Assembly: GCF_002860285.1 (NCBI RefSeq)
Contig: NZ_PGVF01000001.1
Location: forward strand, 372,001-436,000
Source: Bacillus sp. M6-12
GTDB lineage: Bacteria; Bacillota; Bacilli; Bacillales; DSM-1321
DNA: 64,000 nt
Reading direction: 5' to 3'
Positions 39,059 to 46,303 of this stretch are shown here, piece after piece. Each line of letters begins with the position of its first letter. Within the stretch, counting starts at the first letter, position 1. The translations under genes were made by a program, and so were the position numbers. The notes below the pieces were generated by a model, which had not been told where the DNA came from, did not search any database, and saw only the letters and a program-made list of their open reading frames with translations.

Positions 39059-39553
39059 TTACTGTTCGTTGGTTAATAATCCACCTTCTGCATTTAACAT
39101 TGGTGTGATACTAACACCACCATCAAAGTTTTTATTTCTTGTAACTTTTAGGTATTGTACTCCTGTTTCGGTATCAGTAAGAATAAACGTATATCCGTCT
39201 AATTGTTCCGTTGTGAAACGATTTGCCTTTACTTCTTCTCCAACAAAAGGCTTTCCATCCTTCTGATATAGAGGCGTTATATCTACTCCACCATCAAAAT
39301 TTACATTTCTAACGACTTTCATATATTGAACTTTTGTTTTTTTATCAATAAGGATAAATGTATATTTATCTAATTGTGCTTCAAGAAATCTAACCTGTTT
39401 TACTACTTTCTCTTCCTTTGAATCATTTGTTGTTGCTACGGATTCCACTTTGCTTCCAGTATCAGAAGTCGTGGATTCAAATGGATTGTCACAACCTGAT
39501 AATAAAAGAACCGAAAATAGTGAGACAGCTATAATAGATATTACCTTTTTCAT
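39059..39553 (-). CDS. lipoprotein with two DUF6440-like repeats, 164 aa
   Basis: The lipobox LLSGC puts the lipidated Cys at residue 21, followed by a Ser/Thr/Glu linker. Two ~45-residue repeats follow: LDKYTFILIDKKTKVQYMKV with FDGGVDITPLYQKDGKP, and LDGYTFILTDTETGVQYLKV with FDGGVSITPMLNAEGG. This is the DUF6440 pattern (i.D.eTGV.Yl.......GGiTpLld.dGkp). The family has no known function; tandem copies on a lipoprotein suggest extracellular ligand binding. CAGGAGG precedes the ATG. Confidence 0.8.
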   Translation of the reverse strand: MKKVISIIAVSLFSVLLLSGCDNPFESTTSDTGSKVESVATTNDSKEEKVVKQVRFLEAQLDKYTFILIDKKTKVQYMKVVRNVNFDGGVDITPLYQKDGKPFVGEEVKANRFTTEQLDGYTFILTDTETGVQYLKVTRNKNFDGGVSITPMLNAEGGLLTNEQ

Positions 39554-39579
39554 ATGACTTCCTCCTGTTTTAATTTCCG

Positions 39580-39610
39580 TTTATGACGGACAATATTGGT
39601 TTATAGGGAT
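39580..39610. repeat. TGACGGACA repeat, copy D
   Basis: TTTATGACGGACAATATTG and TTTATAGGGAT. It sits between the 39612 stop and the lipoprotein start; on the minus strand CCGTCATAA would be a -10 about 30 bases before ATG 39553. Confidence 0.6.
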
Positions 39611-39611
39611 A

Positions 39612-39851
39612 TTAACAGCGTTCTATATCAACGGATATTCCTTGTAATTCACCAAGTTCATCAATATAGGAAATGATATATCCATCAATGCTATAACCAG
39701 GATTATCAAAACTACCAGCATGAAATACTTTGCATTGTGTTTTGTAAGTGTCAATCACTTCATTGGCAATCGCTTTTAAGTCTGAAGATTCTAATTCGGT
39801 TTCGTCAATTGCTTCGATTTTCTCATTAATAAATTCAACAATAGGCTTCAT
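39612..39851 (-). CDS. hypothetical protein, 79 aa
   Basis: ATG 39851 follows AAAGGAGGA. N-terminal helix (VEFINEKIEAIDETE), then strands (GYSIDGYIISYIDELG) with two cysteines. Not recognised. Confidence 0.65.
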   Translation of the reverse strand: MKPIVEFINEKIEAIDETELESSDLKAIANEVIDTYKTQCKVFHAGSFDNPGYSIDGYIISYIDELGELQGISVDIERC

Positions 39852-39872
39852 TCTTACATCCTCCTTTTTTTC

Positions 39873-40031
39873 TTATTTTGTCATTTTAAGTAGTTCATTC
39901 GCTTGATTGGCTACTTTTTTTACTAAATGAGATGTATCATCAAAAGAATCCATACTCTCTTCAATTTCTTCTAATAGTTTCTTCATATTAGATATGGTCA
40001 CTTTCGCTCTGTAATTATCTTTAAAGTCCAC
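39873..40031 (-). CDS. small helical protein, 52 aa
   Basis: GTG 40031 lies five bases after AAAGGAGAGG. The product starts VDFKDNYRAKVTISN and is then helical and amphipathic (MKKLLEEIEESMDSF, VKKVANQANELLKM). It lies just downstream of the S24-like gene on the same strand. Function unknown. Confidence 0.65.
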   Translation of the reverse strand: MDFKDNYRAKVTISNMKKLLEEIEESMDSFDDTSHLVKKVANQANELLKMTK

Positions 40032-40044
40032 TTCTACCTCTCCT

Positions 40045-40356
40045 TTATTTATCCCATATTTTTGTCACAAGACCGAAAATCTTTTGCTTTGTAACCCAAC
40101 CATTCATATATCCACGATTGTTTCCAATTTGATATTGTTTGCCCCTAATAGAATGGATTTTATGCGTAACATAACGACCACCTACACGACAAAAGACAAT
40201 ATCTCCTATCTTTAATTCCGTTTCTTCCTTCACTGGCGTTAAAGTGACTGGTTGGTTACTTTTAAGAATAGGCAACATACTGTTCCCACCCTCTTTGTAT
40301 CGTTCAACTGGTTCTCCATTTTGGAGTAATTGTGCTATAAATGACGATTTACTCAC
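40045..40356 (-). CDS. stand-alone S24/S26-like (signal-peptidase-fold) protein, 103 aa
   Basis: EGGNSMLPILKSNQPVTL contains the SM.P serine motif; LKIGDIVFCRVGGRYVTHKI follows, as in S26 peptidases where GDIV..r......THRI carries the second catalytic residue; QIGNNRGYMNGWV parallels the GDaN...D block. There is no membrane helix and no HTH. It may be a cytoplasmic self-cleaving or processing domain. GTG 40356 overlaps the stop of the NADAR gene by 4 bases (GTGA), so the two are translationally coupled. Confidence 0.7.
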   Translation of the reverse strand: MSKSSFIAQLLQNGEPVERYKEGGNSMLPILKSNQPVTLTPVKEETELKIGDIVFCRVGGRYVTHKIHSIRGKQYQIGNNRGYMNGWVTKQKIFGLVTKIWDK

Positions 40357-40814
40357 TTTTTCACCCCTTTTTTCTTCAATTCTTCTCTAATTTTGGTTAA
40401 TCTACTACAAAATTCTCTTGTTGTAAGAACTGTTCGACTTTCATCATTATGCCCCATTGAATGAGTTAAAGTTGCTGTTCCAGTTGCTAATAAGGCTTTC
40501 TGGAACTTTTCATTTGTTGCTAAACAAGAAAATGCTTTATCTAACAACTCTTGATACCTTTCACTATGTCTATTAATCTCTTCCCCTTGCCAATAAAGAG
40601 TTTGTGTGCGATACCAGGCTTTCTTTTTTCCCTTAAACTTGGCTTGTTTTCCTACTAATGTGCAAACGTGTTTTTGCATATCAGGGTTAGAATATTTTAA
40701 TGACTGCAGAAAACCTTCCATTGAAGCACACTCTACTCCATCGATAACGAATGGATGCGGAGAAAAGTTACTTAATGAAGCAGAAGGGTATCCTGTTCCT
40801 GAACCAATATCCAT
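40353..40814 (-). CDS. NADAR-family (YbiA-like) protein, 153 aa
   Basis: LSNFSPHPFVIDGVECASME opens the protein, followed by GFLQSLKYSN, QAKFKGKKKAWYR and LYWQGEEINRHSERYQELL, then LLATGTATLTHSMGHND and TVLTTREFCSRL. These are the NADAR signatures. Characterised members hydrolyse N-glycosidic bonds of riboflavin intermediates or remove ADP-ribose from guanine in DNA as antitoxins to DarT-like enzymes. Two ART-like proteins occur elsewhere in the window. ATG 40814 follows TGGAGG. Confidence 0.8.
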   Translation of the reverse strand: MDIGSGTGYPSASLSNFSPHPFVIDGVECASMEGFLQSLKYSNPDMQKHVCTLVGKQAKFKGKKKAWYRTQTLYWQGEEINRHSERYQELLDKAFSCLATNEKFQKALLATGTATLTHSMGHNDESRTVLTTREFCSRLTKIREELKKKGVKK

Positions 40815-40859
40815 ATTAATAATCCTCCATTTCTATTTTTTATGTAAGAAAGGCAAAAA

Positions 40860-40880
40860 GAGGAGCAATTTAATCTCCTC
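40860..40880 (-). terminator. Rho-independent terminator
   Basis: GAGGAG pairs with CTCCTC; it overlaps the stop of the 40870 gene and is followed by minus-strand Ts. Confidence 0.65.
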
Positions 40881-41163
40881 CTCCACCACCGCCTCCGTCA
40901 AATCCACCGCCACCGCCATCGCAGTCGAATCCGTCACAGTCGAATCCATCACAATCGAATATGTCAAAGAAGGAGGCTTCCCCTTTTTCTCTTTTCCTTT
41001 TCTTTCTCCAAATAAGCTGAAAAATAAAAAGGTACAGAATGACAGCGATACCGAAATAGATAATCGCTTTTACAAAATCTTGATTAAACACATTCCAACC
41101 AATAAAAATAAGACTTCCTAACCAATACAGGCATACAAAGATGCCACGAAATACATCACTCAC
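40870..41163 (-). CDS. two-pass membrane protein with FDCDG/Gly-rich tail, 97 aa
   Basis: I start at GTG 41163, eight bases after AAAGGG; ATG 41169 is the alternative, and a longer frame would overlap the HTH gene. Two hydrophobic segments (about 5-22 and 30-50) are followed by a basic stretch (RKKRKREKG), then FFDIFDCDGFDCDGFDCDGG and a Gly/Asp tail. The tail has three Cys in FDCDG repeats; it could bind metal or be a lipidation or surface-exposure signal. Gly-rich tails after membrane helices are known in TPM/DUF2207-type proteins, but the Cys repeat is unusual. Confidence 0.65.
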   Translation of the reverse strand: MSDVFRGIFVCLYWLGSLIFIGWNVFNQDFVKAIIYFGIAVILYLFIFQLIWRKKRKREKGEASFFDIFDCDGFDCDGFDCDGGGGGFDGGGGGGGD

Positions 41164-41188
41164 AAGCATTTCCCTTTCTATATTCAAA

Positions 41189-41485
41189 TTAGGAAACCAA
41201 TGTAATCTCTTGGTGTAATTTCTTTCTGATTCCCCATTGTTCTCTCTTTTTTTGAATTTCTCTATTTGTCTCTCCAAATAGAGAAGCAATTTGCTTATCA
41301 ACTAATCCCTCTTTGATATAAAGTATCTTCAAATCTTCTTCCGTTAGTTGATTGATAGATAATTCTTCTCCATTCAACTTTCTATTTAAGAAATGAGCGT
41401 ATCTACATTGATTTTGTTTAGTTGCATTTTTTAGATATTGCTGTAAAAACATTCGTTCTTTCAGTTCATTCATCGTTGTGCTCAT
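41189..41485 (-). CDS. HTH DNA-binding protein, 98 aa
   Basis: The C-terminal ~35 residues (LYIKEGLVDKQIASLFGETN then REIQKKREQWGIRKK) form a helix-turn-helix of the sigma-70-region-4/homeodomain-like type. The N-terminal half is helical. ATG 41485 follows AAAAGGTAGGG. It lies divergent to the 41740 nuclease across three operator-like repeats, so it is a local candidate to bind them. Confidence 0.65.
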   Translation of the reverse strand: MSTTMNELKERMFLQQYLKNATKQNQCRYAHFLNRKLNGEELSINQLTEEDLKILYIKEGLVDKQIASLFGETNREIQKKREQWGIRKKLHQEITLVS

Positions 41486-41522
41486 GTTTCTACCCTACCT
41501 TTTAGTCAATTTTTATATTTAT

Positions 41523-41538
41523 GTAGCCTATAGTCTAT
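41523..41538. promoter_or_regulatory. Copy of the operator-like repeat
   Basis: GTAGCCTATAGTCTAT, degenerate at the ends but with the CTATAGTC core, 38 bases upstream of the HTH gene. Confidence 0.4.
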
Positions 41539-41591
41539 GTTTTTTTAAAAAAAATAAGGGTTTACTCCTCTTCTTTTATTGTAACTATTCA

Positions 41592-41718
41592 ATTGACAAT
41601 AGTCAATGATTTTGTTGGTAAATAAATCTGATTGTCAATCTCTTAACTGTCGTGTCTGGTTGAACGATTTCTATATTTTTATATATCCTTCATCTTGGTT
41701 TAATTGACTATAGTCGAT
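41592..41718 (+). promoter_or_regulatory. Two strong operator repeats upstream of the 41740 nuclease
   Basis: ATTGACAATAGTCAAT (41592-41607) is a perfect 6-4-6 repeat; ATTGACTATAGTCGAT (41703-41718) has a single mismatch and sits directly before the AAAGGAG of the nuclease gene, where a bound protein would block transcription or translation start. Confidence 0.55.
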
Positions 41719-41739
41719 AAAACCTAAAGGAGTGTATAT

Positions 41740-42414
41740 ATGAGAGAAATCATTCGATTTACAAAAGAAGAACGAAATCTGGTAGAAAGTTTTGCTGAAA
41801 AAATAAAGTGGAAACATCCTCATTTTTTAGATAAGAAAAACCATACCAAGAGAACAGAAGAACAAGTAAAAGAAAGTGTCATTTTAGGAAAGTTAGCCGA
41901 AGTTGCGGTGCAAAAATACCTAAAACAGCACTACGGACAATTGGTATCAGCGTTGGATTTTAATATATATGGAGAAGGCGTTACGGATGATTTTGATATT
42001 TTGGTAGGAGACACTGAAATTAGTATAAAAAGCTCCAAATTTGGTTCAAGTTGCTTAATGATAGAGAAACAGAAGTTCAAAGAAGACGATAATGGGAATT
42101 GCTTGTTGTTAGAAAAGAAACCTCTTCCTGATTATTTTATCTTTGTTCGTGTGAATCTTTTTAATCCTGATAATGTGTATGCCGAAATTACAGGGTCAAT
42201 TTCTTCTAAGGAATTTTGGAAAAAGAAAAAATTTATGCCAAGAGGGTTAATCTTAAACAAAGATAATGCGAAACGCTATCTTATGGAACGTAAAAGACTT
42301 CCTGAATTAGATTGGAATGCAAAAGGAACAAAATTGTTGGCAGATAACTACGGTGTACATGTAGATGCTTTACATGATTTAACTAAACTATTACCCAAAG
42401 GACAGTTAAACTAA
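41740..42414 (+). CDS. putative PD-(D/E)XK nuclease, 224 aa
   Basis: GKLAEVAVQKYLKQH (about residues 50-64), DDFDILVGDTEISIKSSKFG (about 87-106) and PDYFIFVRVNLF give the Glu helix, the D-x(n)-E/S-I-K core and the following strand of the restriction-endonuclease-like fold. Similar stand-alone proteins are annotated as restriction-like or phage nucleases. Target unknown. AAAGGAG precedes the ATG. Confidence 0.6.
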   Translation: MREIIRFTKEERNLVESFAEKIKWKHPHFLDKKNHTKRTEEQVKESVILGKLAEVAVQKYLKQHYGQLVSALDFNIYGEGVTDDFDILVGDTEISIKSSKFGSSCLMIEKQKFKEDDNGNCLLLEKKPLPDYFIFVRVNLFNPDNVYAEITGSISSKEFWKKKKFMPRGLILNKDNAKRYLMERKRLPELDWNAKGTKLLADNYGVHVDALHDLTKLLPKGQLN

Positions 42415-42424
42415 CGCTTTTCCT

Positions 42425-42447
42425 CATTACTCTTTAAAAGAGTAATG
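42425..42447 (+). terminator. Rho-independent terminator
   Basis: CATTACTCTTT pairs with AAGAGTAATG after the nuclease gene. Confidence 0.7.
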
Positions 42448-42463
42448 GTTTACATAAAAAAAC

Positions 42464-42483
42464 ACCAGTATCGAAATACTGGC
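42464..42483 (-). terminator. Rho-independent terminator
   Basis: CCAGTAT pairs with ATACTGG around CGAA, with minus-strand Ts, ending the chemoreceptor gene. Confidence 0.75.
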
Positions 42484-42492
42484 ATTTCCCCA

Positions 42493-43311
42493 TTACTTAA
42501 TGGCTTTAAAATTTTCCATTGTTGTTGTGATTTTCTTTTCTGTATCAGCTACAGTTTTTTGCAAATCCTTCGTAATCTCTGATACGTTTGCTACTCCGTT
42601 TGTTATCTCTTCTACATTCGTGTTTACATTTTTAATCGCTATATCAACATTGTTCGCTAATCTACGAACTTCATCGGCTACGACAGCGAAACCACGACCA
42701 TATTCACCAGCATGGGCCGCTTCTATGGAAGCATTAAGAGCTAATAAATTTGTTTGAGAAGAAATGTCTTTGATAGACTTAGAAATGTCCCGAATTTTTT
42801 TCGTTTGTTCGTGCAAGTAATCAAGGGCTTCAATATTTTCTTTTGACTTAGTTTTCACCACATCCCCTAATTCAATAGACATATCGTTTAATTCCGACAC
42901 TACTTTTTTCTCTTGATTTTCACGTTCCGTAATATCCGTAGCAATTTTTAAGACTGCAGTCACTTTTCCATTATCATCTAATATAGGAATATAGGTAGCT
43001 TCCAATGATAGAATATTACCTCTCTTCCCTACACGTTGAATTTTTTCTTGAGATTTAATTCCTTTACGTAAATTATCCCATAAAAAAGTATATTCCCTGC
43101 TATTTCTAAATTCTTCCGTACAAAATTGTCTGTGTAGCATCCCTTTCATTTCACTAACCTGGTATCCCATTGTCTTAGCGAAATTATTATTGACCCAAAT
43201 CACTTCTCCATTTGGAGTAAATTCTATCATGGCTAAATGGGATTCAAGAGCCGATAATACTGCTCCTTGCTCCAATACTTGTGTACTTATATTCTCTGAT
43301 GTATTAAACAT
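42493..43311 (-). CDS. soluble PAS-domain chemoreceptor (MCP), 272 aa
   Basis: Residues ~20-130 form a PAS/PAC domain ([48 protein letters not shown]). After a coiled coil comes a short signalling domain with [20 protein letters not shown] and [20 protein letters not shown], the CheA/CheW-binding hairpin of methyl-accepting proteins. There is no membrane segment, so it is a cytoplasmic receptor, possibly for redox or a small ligand. Its promoter overlaps the dispersed operator. ATG 43311 follows AGGAGAA. Confidence 0.85.
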   Translation of the reverse strand: MFNTSENISTQVLEQGAVLSALESHLAMIEFTPNGEVIWVNNNFAKTMGYQVSEMKGMLHRQFCTEEFRNSREYTFLWDNLRKGIKSQEKIQRVGKRGNILSLEATYIPILDDNGKVTAVLKIATDITERENQEKKVVSELNDMSIELGDVVKTKSKENIEALDYLHEQTKKIRDISKSIKDISSQTNLLALNASIEAAHAGEYGRGFAVVADEVRRLANNVDIAIKNVNTNVEEITNGVANVSEITKDLQKTVADTEKKITTTMENFKAIK

Positions 43312-43369
43312 TATTGCTTCTCCTATGCTTTTATAATTATTTCAATGTCATTCTAATGCTATTCTCCTA

Positions 43370-43400
43370 ATTATACCTTATTTAATTGACTATAATCAAT
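43370..43400 (-). promoter_or_regulatory. Strong promoter with operator repeat
   Basis: ATTGACTATAATCAAT (43385-43400) gives TTGATT (43399-43394) as -35, and TATAAT (43375-43370) follows after 18 bp, driving the chemoreceptor gene. Confidence 0.7.
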
Positions 43401-43430
43401 ATATTTCTACTATTTTATATAAAAAATACA

Positions 43431-43464
43431 AAAACATCAGTACCTATAAAAGATACTGATGTTT
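43431..43464 (-). terminator. Rho-independent terminator
   Basis: AAACATCAGTA pairs with TACTGATGTTT, ending the 43486 gene. Confidence 0.75.
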
Positions 43465-43485
43465 AATAAGAGTTTTTTCTATATT

Positions 43486-43758
43486 CTATCTTCGGATAAT
43501 TTTTCTATCCTCTTCCCATTCTTCAAGGCTAATAGGTTCGTAGCGACCATCTTTGTAGACCTTTGTAACTTGCAATGGGAATCTCTCAAATTCATTTTCC
43601 TCATTACGCTGATAAACCAATACATAGGCGTACTCTTTAGGTGAGTGCCAAAAACCAAGCAAAGTTTTGATTTGATACTGAATACCACTTTCGATTTTCT
43701 TTCGATATACAGTTTCAAACTGAACTCCAATACCGTCAATTTCAAATTTATAGTTCAT
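43486..43758 (-). CDS. hypothetical protein, 90 aa
   Basis: ATG 43758 follows AAAAGGTGGGA. Strand-rich (YKFEIDGIGVQFETVYRKK, YVLVYQRNE) with an acidic C-terminus. A frame shifted by one base overlaps almost completely but lacks a ribosome binding site. Not recognised. Confidence 0.65.
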   Translation of the reverse strand: MNYKFEIDGIGVQFETVYRKKIESGIQYQIKTLLGFWHSPKEYAYVLVYQRNEENEFERFPLQVTKVYKDGRYEPISLEEWEEDRKIIRR

Positions 43759-43772
43759 GACTATCCCACCTT

Positions 43773-44054
43773 TTAATTAATAAATGCCTTTTTATGCAGA
43801 ACCCCAATATAATCACAAATCTGGAACACCTTGTCGATTTCTTCTTGGTTCTTTGGTAGTTCCATTAGAGAAATATCATCTGCCACATCATGTAGTCCAA
43901 ATGCACGATATTGATTTTGTACGGTTTCAAAATAGGTTTCCATAACTTCCTTTTCTCCAATTTTTAAAAGAACGGAATCTCTGGAATCATACACTACAGT
44001 TGGGTTCACCACTTCATTAAAAACTTTCCCTTGTCCATCACGAATTTGATACAT
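43773..44054 (-). CDS. hypothetical protein, 93 aa
   Basis: Starts after AAAAGGAGATAAC. Mixed alpha/beta; no motif. It lies 14 bases upstream of the 43486 gene and is probably co-transcribed with it. Confidence 0.65.
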   Translation of the reverse strand: MYQIRDGQGKVFNEVVNPTVVYDSRDSVLLKIGEKEVMETYFETVQNQYRAFGLHDVADDISLMELPKNQEEIDKVFQICDYIGVLHKKAFIN

Positions 44055-44135
44055 AAAGTTATCTCCTTTTTCTTAGGTATATAGATGATATACTGTGTAT
44101 GTAATCAATTTATAAATCAAACATCATTGGAAATG

Positions 44136-44162
44136 AAAAAGCCCCTTTTTAAAGGAGCTTTA
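44136..44162 (-). terminator. Rho-independent terminator
   Basis: AAAGCCCCTTT pairs with AAAGGAGCTTT over the end of the 44149 gene. Confidence 0.65.
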
Positions 44163-44484
44163 TAGATTCATCGAATTTAATCACTTTCCCAATTAAGTTA
44201 GCAACATGAATGACCTCTTCTTTATTGGCTGTCGTAAAAGCACCATAAGTATGCTCGATAAACCCAATCACACCTTTTTCATTCGTATATAAAGCCAATG
44301 GTCGGGTTAAATCTCCCCCATTTTCTATTTTTCCATTCTCTGCTTCATAGGTATATTCATCACGTTCAAAGACCTCAATTTTTTTACCGTCTTCTGTATC
44401 TGATAACTTTAATTCAAGTTTCCCAAAGTGAATAAGGGGTTGTAAATATTCTTCCAGTTGAGGAATTGTTAGTTCATTGTTCAT
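44149..44484 (-). CDS. hypothetical protein, 111 aa
   Basis: Start preceded by AAAGGAGAG. Acidic; two strands (KLELKLSDTEDGKKIEVFE, GVIGFIEHTYGAF) and terminal helix. Not recognised. Confidence 0.65.
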   Translation of the reverse strand: MNNELTIPQLEEYLQPLIHFGKLELKLSDTEDGKKIEVFERDEYTYEAENGKIENGGDLTRPLALYTNEKGVIGFIEHTYGAFTTANKEEVIHVANLIGKVIKFDESIKLL

Positions 44485-44549
44485 ATCTTTTCTCTCCTTT
44501 AAGTGAATGTTATGAGATGACAGCTCATTGATTTCAGCTTATTTCAATG

Positions 44550-44900
44550 TTACCAAGCTATACCAAAATCACGCTCTGCTATCTCCTTGTATTTTTTTAA
44601 CCAATATTGTTCTTCGATACTTCCATGCACCTCTTTTATCGCATAGGCATATATTTTGCCTAATTTGCTTTTGTTAGAAAAGGGGTCTTCTATATAGGAA
44701 TGTTTTTTTACAACAATATAAATATAAGAACAATTATGTATTTGAATAATTACTCCATTCCCTACAACTAATACATATATATCCTGTTCTGTTTGTTCAG
44801 CATAATAACCTTCACCTCTCATTGCGACACGTTGTTGATTGCCTAAAAATTTTAGAACATCTTCATCTTCAATAGAATGGATTTTTTTCCAATGAATCAC
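44550..44900 (-). CDS. hypothetical protein, 116 aa
   Basis: An N-terminal helix is followed by a hydrophobic strand pair (DIYVLVVGNGVIIQIH, YIYIVVKKHSYI) and an amphipathic C-terminal helix. Start after AAAGAGGGGAAA. Not recognised. Confidence 0.65.
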   Translation of the reverse strand: MIHWKKIHSIEDEDVLKFLGNQQRVAMRGEGYYAEQTEQDIYVLVVGNGVIIQIHNCSYIYIVVKKHSYIEDPFSNKSKLGKIYAYAIKEVHGSIEEQYWLKKYKEIAERDFGIAW

Positions 44901-44977
44901 TTCTTTTTCCCCTCTTTTTTAAGAAAAGTAGTTCGTTTTTTACTATTTTTCGTTTTTTCTTATGTAAAAGGCTGGTC

Positions 44978-45277
44978 TTACGCCAACCCTAATTCTTTTA
45001 AATCAATATTTAAGTGTTTCATAATAAAATCAATCTCTTGAACTTGCTCTTTCAATTTTTCTCTACGCTCAATCATCTTAGCCAAATTTCTCACTTGTTC
45101 TCTTTTAATAATATGGAGATAGTAAAAATGTTTGTCTTCAGATTTATACAATGTAGGAATAGATGGCTTCAACTCACTGTATAGCTCTTCCCAAAGTTCT
45201 TTATTACTACAAGAAAAGTAACCCTTTTGTTTAATTTCTTCTATTGTATCATTGAAAAATTGATAGTTTTCTTTCAT
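44978..45277 (-). CDS. hypothetical helical protein, 99 aa
   Basis: Mostly helix with a heptad-like C-terminus (RNLAKMIERREKLKEQVQEI). ATG 45277 follows GGAAGGTG. Not recognised. Confidence 0.65.
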   Translation of the reverse strand: MKENYQFFNDTIEEIKQKGYFSCSNKELWEELYSELKPSIPTLYKSEDKHFYYLHIIKREQVRNLAKMIERREKLKEQVQEIDFIMKHLNIDLKELGLA

Positions 45278-45359
45278 TTGTTTACACCTTCCGTTTCATT
45301 ACGCTTATTTCCATCATACCATAGATTTCATAGTAAGTAAATTATTTTTTACAAAAAAG

Positions 45360-45383
45360 AAGAACCCTTTTAAAAGAGTTCTT
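45360..45383 (-). terminator. Rho-independent terminator of sdpRI
   Basis: AAGAACCCTTTT pairs with AAAAGAGTTCTT, with minus-strand Ts. Confidence 0.75.
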
Positions 45384-46014
45384 ACTTCTTAATTCTTGTG
45401 TATTCAATATACGAATAAATGACTGTGAAAAGAATCACTACAATCGCTGAAACAATAAACCAATAAAAACTTAGGTGAGTTTGGAATAGAGATGTAACAA
45501 TCGAAACTAATCCAATGAGGACAAACCCAATTCCACCTACTCGGTGTGTCTTCTTCCATACCGTTTCATTGGCTAATGTCCAAGGCAATTTTATCCCTGC
45601 AAAGTAATTCATTCGTAATTGTGTCATATAGTTTCCTATCATGATAAATAATACCCCAACAATTATTCGGAAGAACAACGATACATTTTCTATAATTTCA
45701 AGAGACGCTAAAACAGTCAACCAATGAAGAGCTATCATAACAAAGATAATCGATGCTGTAATCTTAATATAGGCTTTGTCATGTTTAATATGATTGTCTT
45801 TCTTCGGGTCTATCTTTGGCAAAAAGATTAGCATCCAGTACAAAAAGGCTGGAATCACTGCCATGACAAATATAGATTGCTTAGAACTAAAATCATCTGG
45901 AACACCTTTCATATTCCAATGGGTAGGTATAGATTCTGGTAATGCTGAATAAACGAAGCACGTACCTACAAATGATAAAATAATAGAAATCCAAATCAAT
46001 GTTTTTGTTTTCAC
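45382..46014 (-). CDS. sdpI: SdpI-type immunity membrane protein, 210 aa
   Basis: YSALPESIPTHWNMKGVPDD is the DUF1648/SdpI opening (lP..ip.HwN..G.pd.), followed by helices and RMNYFAGIKLPWTLANETVW (the NyF.GIrtPWtl.se..W block). Six membrane segments are visible. In B. subtilis SdpI protects against the SdpC killing peptide and controls SdpR by holding it at the membrane. No sdpABC genes are in the window, so this is immunity without the toxin. The GTG start lies four bases after the sdpR stop. Confidence 0.85.
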   Translation of the reverse strand: MKTKTLIWISIILSFVGTCFVYSALPESIPTHWNMKGVPDDFSSKQSIFVMAVIPAFLYWMLIFLPKIDPKKDNHIKHDKAYIKITASIIFVMIALHWLTVLASLEIIENVSLFFRIIVGVLFIMIGNYMTQLRMNYFAGIKLPWTLANETVWKKTHRVGGIGFVLIGLVSIVTSLFQTHLSFYWFIVSAIVVILFTVIYSYIEYTRIKK

Positions 46015-46018
46015 ACTT

Positions 46019-46303
46019 TCACTCCCTTTCTTTGAAATTAAAAAACCAGCTTATCACTTCTTGAAAAACAGTTGTATTAAGGGAATAAATCAATTGTTTC
46101 CCCTGCCTTTCCACTAACACTAATTCAGCCTCTTTTAAAATACCTAAATGATGACTTAATGAAGGTTTGCTAATGGAAAATGATTCAGCTATCTCTCCTG
46201 CAGATAAGTCCTTTTCTTTTAATAGATTGAGGATTTTTCTTCTATTCTTATCTGATAGGGCTTTAAACAAACTATCCAATTGTTCTTTCCCCTTTCTTTT
46301 CAT
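46019..46303 (-). CDS. sdpR: ArsR-family repressor, SdpR-like, 94 aa
   Basis: FKALSDKNRRKILNLLKEKD, LSAGEIAESFSISKPSLSHH and LGILKEAELVLVERQGKQLI make a winged-helix ArsR domain of SdpR type (length about 90). No metal-binding ELCVCDL motif is present. It is followed by sdpI, as in B. subtilis. Its start codon lies inside a palindrome (46301-46322), which suggests direct autorepression. Confidence 0.85.
   Translation of the reverse strand: MKRKGKEQLDSLFKALSDKNRRKILNLLKEKDLSAGEIAESFSISKPSLSHHLGILKEAELVLVERQGKQLIYSLNTTVFQEVISWFFNFKERE

Noticed and set aside
40920..40960. Short DNA repeats in the FDCDG region considered as a CRISPR-like or iteron array
   Set aside because: The repeats are in-frame codons for FDCDG without spacers; they belong to the protein.
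43479..43745. 88-residue frame almost coincident with 43486-43758
   Set aside because: Same strand, shifted frame, no Shine-Dalgarno; the 43758 start has AAAAGGTGGGA.
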